Positions 62,694-64,000 of a stretch of 64,000 nucleotides of DNA are shown here, piece after piece; the first letter of the stretch is position 1, and the number at the start of each line of letters is the position of its first letter. The notes beneath the pieces were generated by a model, which saw only the letters and a program-made list of their open reading frames with translations, ran no database searches and had not been told where the DNA came from. The stretch is from JBGOTP01 sp963717075 (GTDB lineage Bacteria > Acidobacteriota > Vicinamibacteria > Vicinamibacterales > CAVVIG01), in the NCBI GenBank assembly GCA_963717075.1, contig CAVQVI010000034.1:310001-374000 (forward strand). The letters run 5' to 3'. The position numbers and the translations under genes are program-made.

Positions 62694-63536
62694 ATGGATA
62701 GTGGCATGTTGCAGTTCCTGGCGGCGCCGTTTGTCGCCAGCCTCATTCTGACCGGTATTCACGCGTACCTCGGCGTGCACGTCGTGGAGCGCGGTGTCAT
62801 TTTCGTGGACCTGTCGCTAGCGCAGATCGCAGCCTTCGGCGCCACGATTGCGCTGCTCCTGCCCATCTCGGGAGGAGATCCGCACGGTCCGGTCGTGTAC
62901 TGGATCAGTCTGTCGTTCACGTTCGTGGGAGCCTTTGTGTTCTCGACAATCCGAAGCCGCCGCGCACGGATTCCGCAGGAGGCGATCATCGGCATCTGCT
63001 ACGCGGTGGCGTCGGCGGCCGCGATTCTGGCGATGAGCAAGGCGACCTCGGAGAGCGAGCACCTCAAGGACATGCTGGTGGGGAACATTCTGGCTGTGTC
63101 CTGGCCGGAAGTGGGGAAGACGGCACTCCTCTACGGCGCCGTCGGTGCCTTTCACTACGTCTACCGCCGCAAGTTCCTTGCGATCTCGATGGATTCCAAG
63201 CGCGCTGAAGCGGAGGGGATTTCGGTCAAGCTGTGGGACTTCCTGTTCTATGCGTCGTTCGGCTTCGTGGTGACCTCGTCGGTCGCGATTGCTGGCGTGC
63301 TGCTGGTGTTCTGCTACCTGATCGTTCCGTCGGTCGCCGCGATGCTATACGCGGACTCGATAGGCAAACGCCTGGCAATCGGATGGTCCATGGGAACGGT
63401 GGTGTCTGGCCTCGGGGTGTATCTGTCGCTGATGCTGGATTTGCCGACTGGCGCGACGATCGTCTGCACGTTCGGACTGGTCTTGATTATGATGGCCCTC
63501 GTGCGTCCGATCCTGCAGCCGTCGCGGGCCTCATAG
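62694..63536 (+). CDS. Zinc/manganese ABC transporter permease, ZnuB-like
   Basis: A 280-residue membrane protein of the ABC-3 family with eight or nine helices: FVASLILTGIHAYLGVHVVE, VDLSLAQIAAFGATIALLLP (the Q-rich segment near the channel), VVTSSVAIAGVLLVFCYLIV and a final helix before RPILQPSRAS. No ATPase gene (ZnuC) is present up to the window edge; it may be further along or elsewhere. The permease and binding protein alone would not transport. Confidence 0.9.
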   Translation: MDSGMLQFLAAPFVASLILTGIHAYLGVHVVERGVIFVDLSLAQIAAFGATIALLLPISGGDPHGPVVYWISLSFTFVGAFVFSTIRSRRARIPQEAIIGICYAVASAAAILAMSKATSESEHLKDMLVGNILAVSWPEVGKTALLYGAVGAFHYVYRRKFLAISMDSKRAEAEGISVKLWDFLFYASFGFVVTSSVAIAGVLLVFCYLIVPSVAAMLYADSIGKRLAIGWSMGTVVSGLGVYLSLMLDLPTGATIVCTFGLVLIMMALVRPILQPSRAS

Positions 63537-63558
63537 CCATGGATCGAGCCGAGCGACA

Positions 63559-64000
63559 TTGAGACGCCGAACAAGGAACAGATCAGCCTTTCTGTTTCTC
63601 GCGATCGTTGTCGCGGAGAGCCTGCATACCGTCACGGCTATCGTCTTCCATCGCATACCGAGCGGCCACGATGGATTCCAGTATTTCACGCTCCAGTATT
63701 ACTTCCTGAACAACGCCATCCAGTCGCACGAGATCCCGCAGTGGATGCCCTACATGACGCAGGGGACCGTCGCGACGCTTGTGGTACGGCATACAAGGGA
63801 GCTTCCTGCAGCTCGTCGCCCTCCATGTGGCGCCGCTCCTCAAGCACGCAGATCTGTTGTCGGTGTACCACGCGGGGCTCTTCGCCGACGAGATGATCCT
63901 GCTCACGGGAACATGGCTCGTCGCCTCCCGCTTTTTTGAGCCGCCCGCCGCGTTCTTCGTGACCGTCAGCGTCGTTGGTTCGTGCGTCTGGCTGGACCAG
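63559..64000 (+). CDS. Large membrane protein, YfhO/GT39-like, partial with one frame break
   Basis: Begins with TTG 63559 or nearby. FLFLAIVVAESLHTVTAIVF is a first helix, then HRIPSGHDGFQYFTLQYYFL and HEIPQWMPYMTQGTVATL. After one extra base near 63781 it continues WYGIQGSFLQLVALHVAPLL and ETGTWLVASRFFEPPAAFFV-like helices to the window end (MILLTGTWLVASRFFEPPAA). It is probably a polytopic glycosyltransferase-like membrane protein. The rest lies outside. Confidence 0.6.

Noticed and set aside
1..64000. rRNA or tRNA genes
   Set aside because: I saw no tRNA-like cloverleaf or rRNA signature on either strand by eye; a covariance-model scan would be needed to exclude them.

Overview
The window is GC-rich DNA from a Gram-negative, didermic bacterium. 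Outer-membrane barrels, periplasmic multihaem cytochromes, many secreted proteins and a MoxR/DUF58/BatA/DUF4159 gene set are all present. Together with the dispersed palindromes and the style of the hypothetical proteins, this fits Acidobacteriota, possibly the Vicinamibacteria. That placement is inference: there is no rRNA or tRNA gene in the window to test it. Many otherwise well-conserved genes carry single-base frame breaks (leuA alone has about five), so consensus indel errors should be suspected before real gene decay.

Layout, left to right. 1-7.9 kb: the end of a GT-B-like glycosyltransferase, lon, a zinc-ribbon protein, and a small lipid/polyketide-like group (ketosynthase, geranylgeranyl-reductase-like flavoprotein, two ICMT-like methyltransferases). 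7.2-14.6 kb: a REP/RAYT neighbourhood, with a Y1 transposase (8102-8602) nested in arrays of its own GTAG-type palindromes. Between the arrays lie a TPR metallopeptidase, a DUF4159 protein, a MoxR ATPase and a DUF58 protein. 14.6-42.1 kb: an accessory block with periplasmic redox proteins (eight-haem cytochrome, copper-monooxygenase-like cytochromes, PQQ-type propeller, thioredoxin- and glutaredoxin-like proteins), groESL, a Crp/Fnr regulator, DksA-like and BON proteins, decayed toxin-antitoxin and transposase fragments, four near-identical copies of a 96-bp repeat, and an IS91-type transposase at its right edge. 42.2-51.1 kb: three large membrane proteins (BatA-type, DUF4175-like, vWA/GATase-like) and a caspase-like protein. 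These look like the continuation of the MoxR-DUF58 operon. 51.1-56.3 kb: rhomboid protease and leucine biosynthesis (leuA, a LysR regulator, leuD, leuC). 56.4-59.9 kb: a coupled cluster of subtilase, outer-membrane barrel, a tiny Cys-Cys-ending protein and an ArsA-like ATPase. 60-63.5 kb: a zinc/manganese uptake group (His/Cys-rich peptide, coiled-coil outer-membrane protein, ZnuA-like, ZnuB-like). The window ends inside a membrane protein gene.

How the parts fit. The strongest structural signal is that two repeat families exclude each other. REP palindromes occur only at 7.2-14.6 and 51.1-54.9 kb. The 96-bp repeat occurs only between 17.2 and 40.3 kb, inside the segment that separates MoxR-DUF58 from BatA. 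Every 96-bp copy lies next to at least one broken gene or transposase remnant. The simplest reading is a chaperone/envelope-stress operon split by about 27.6 kb of rearranged accessory DNA bounded by a REP array on the left and an IS91-type element on the right.
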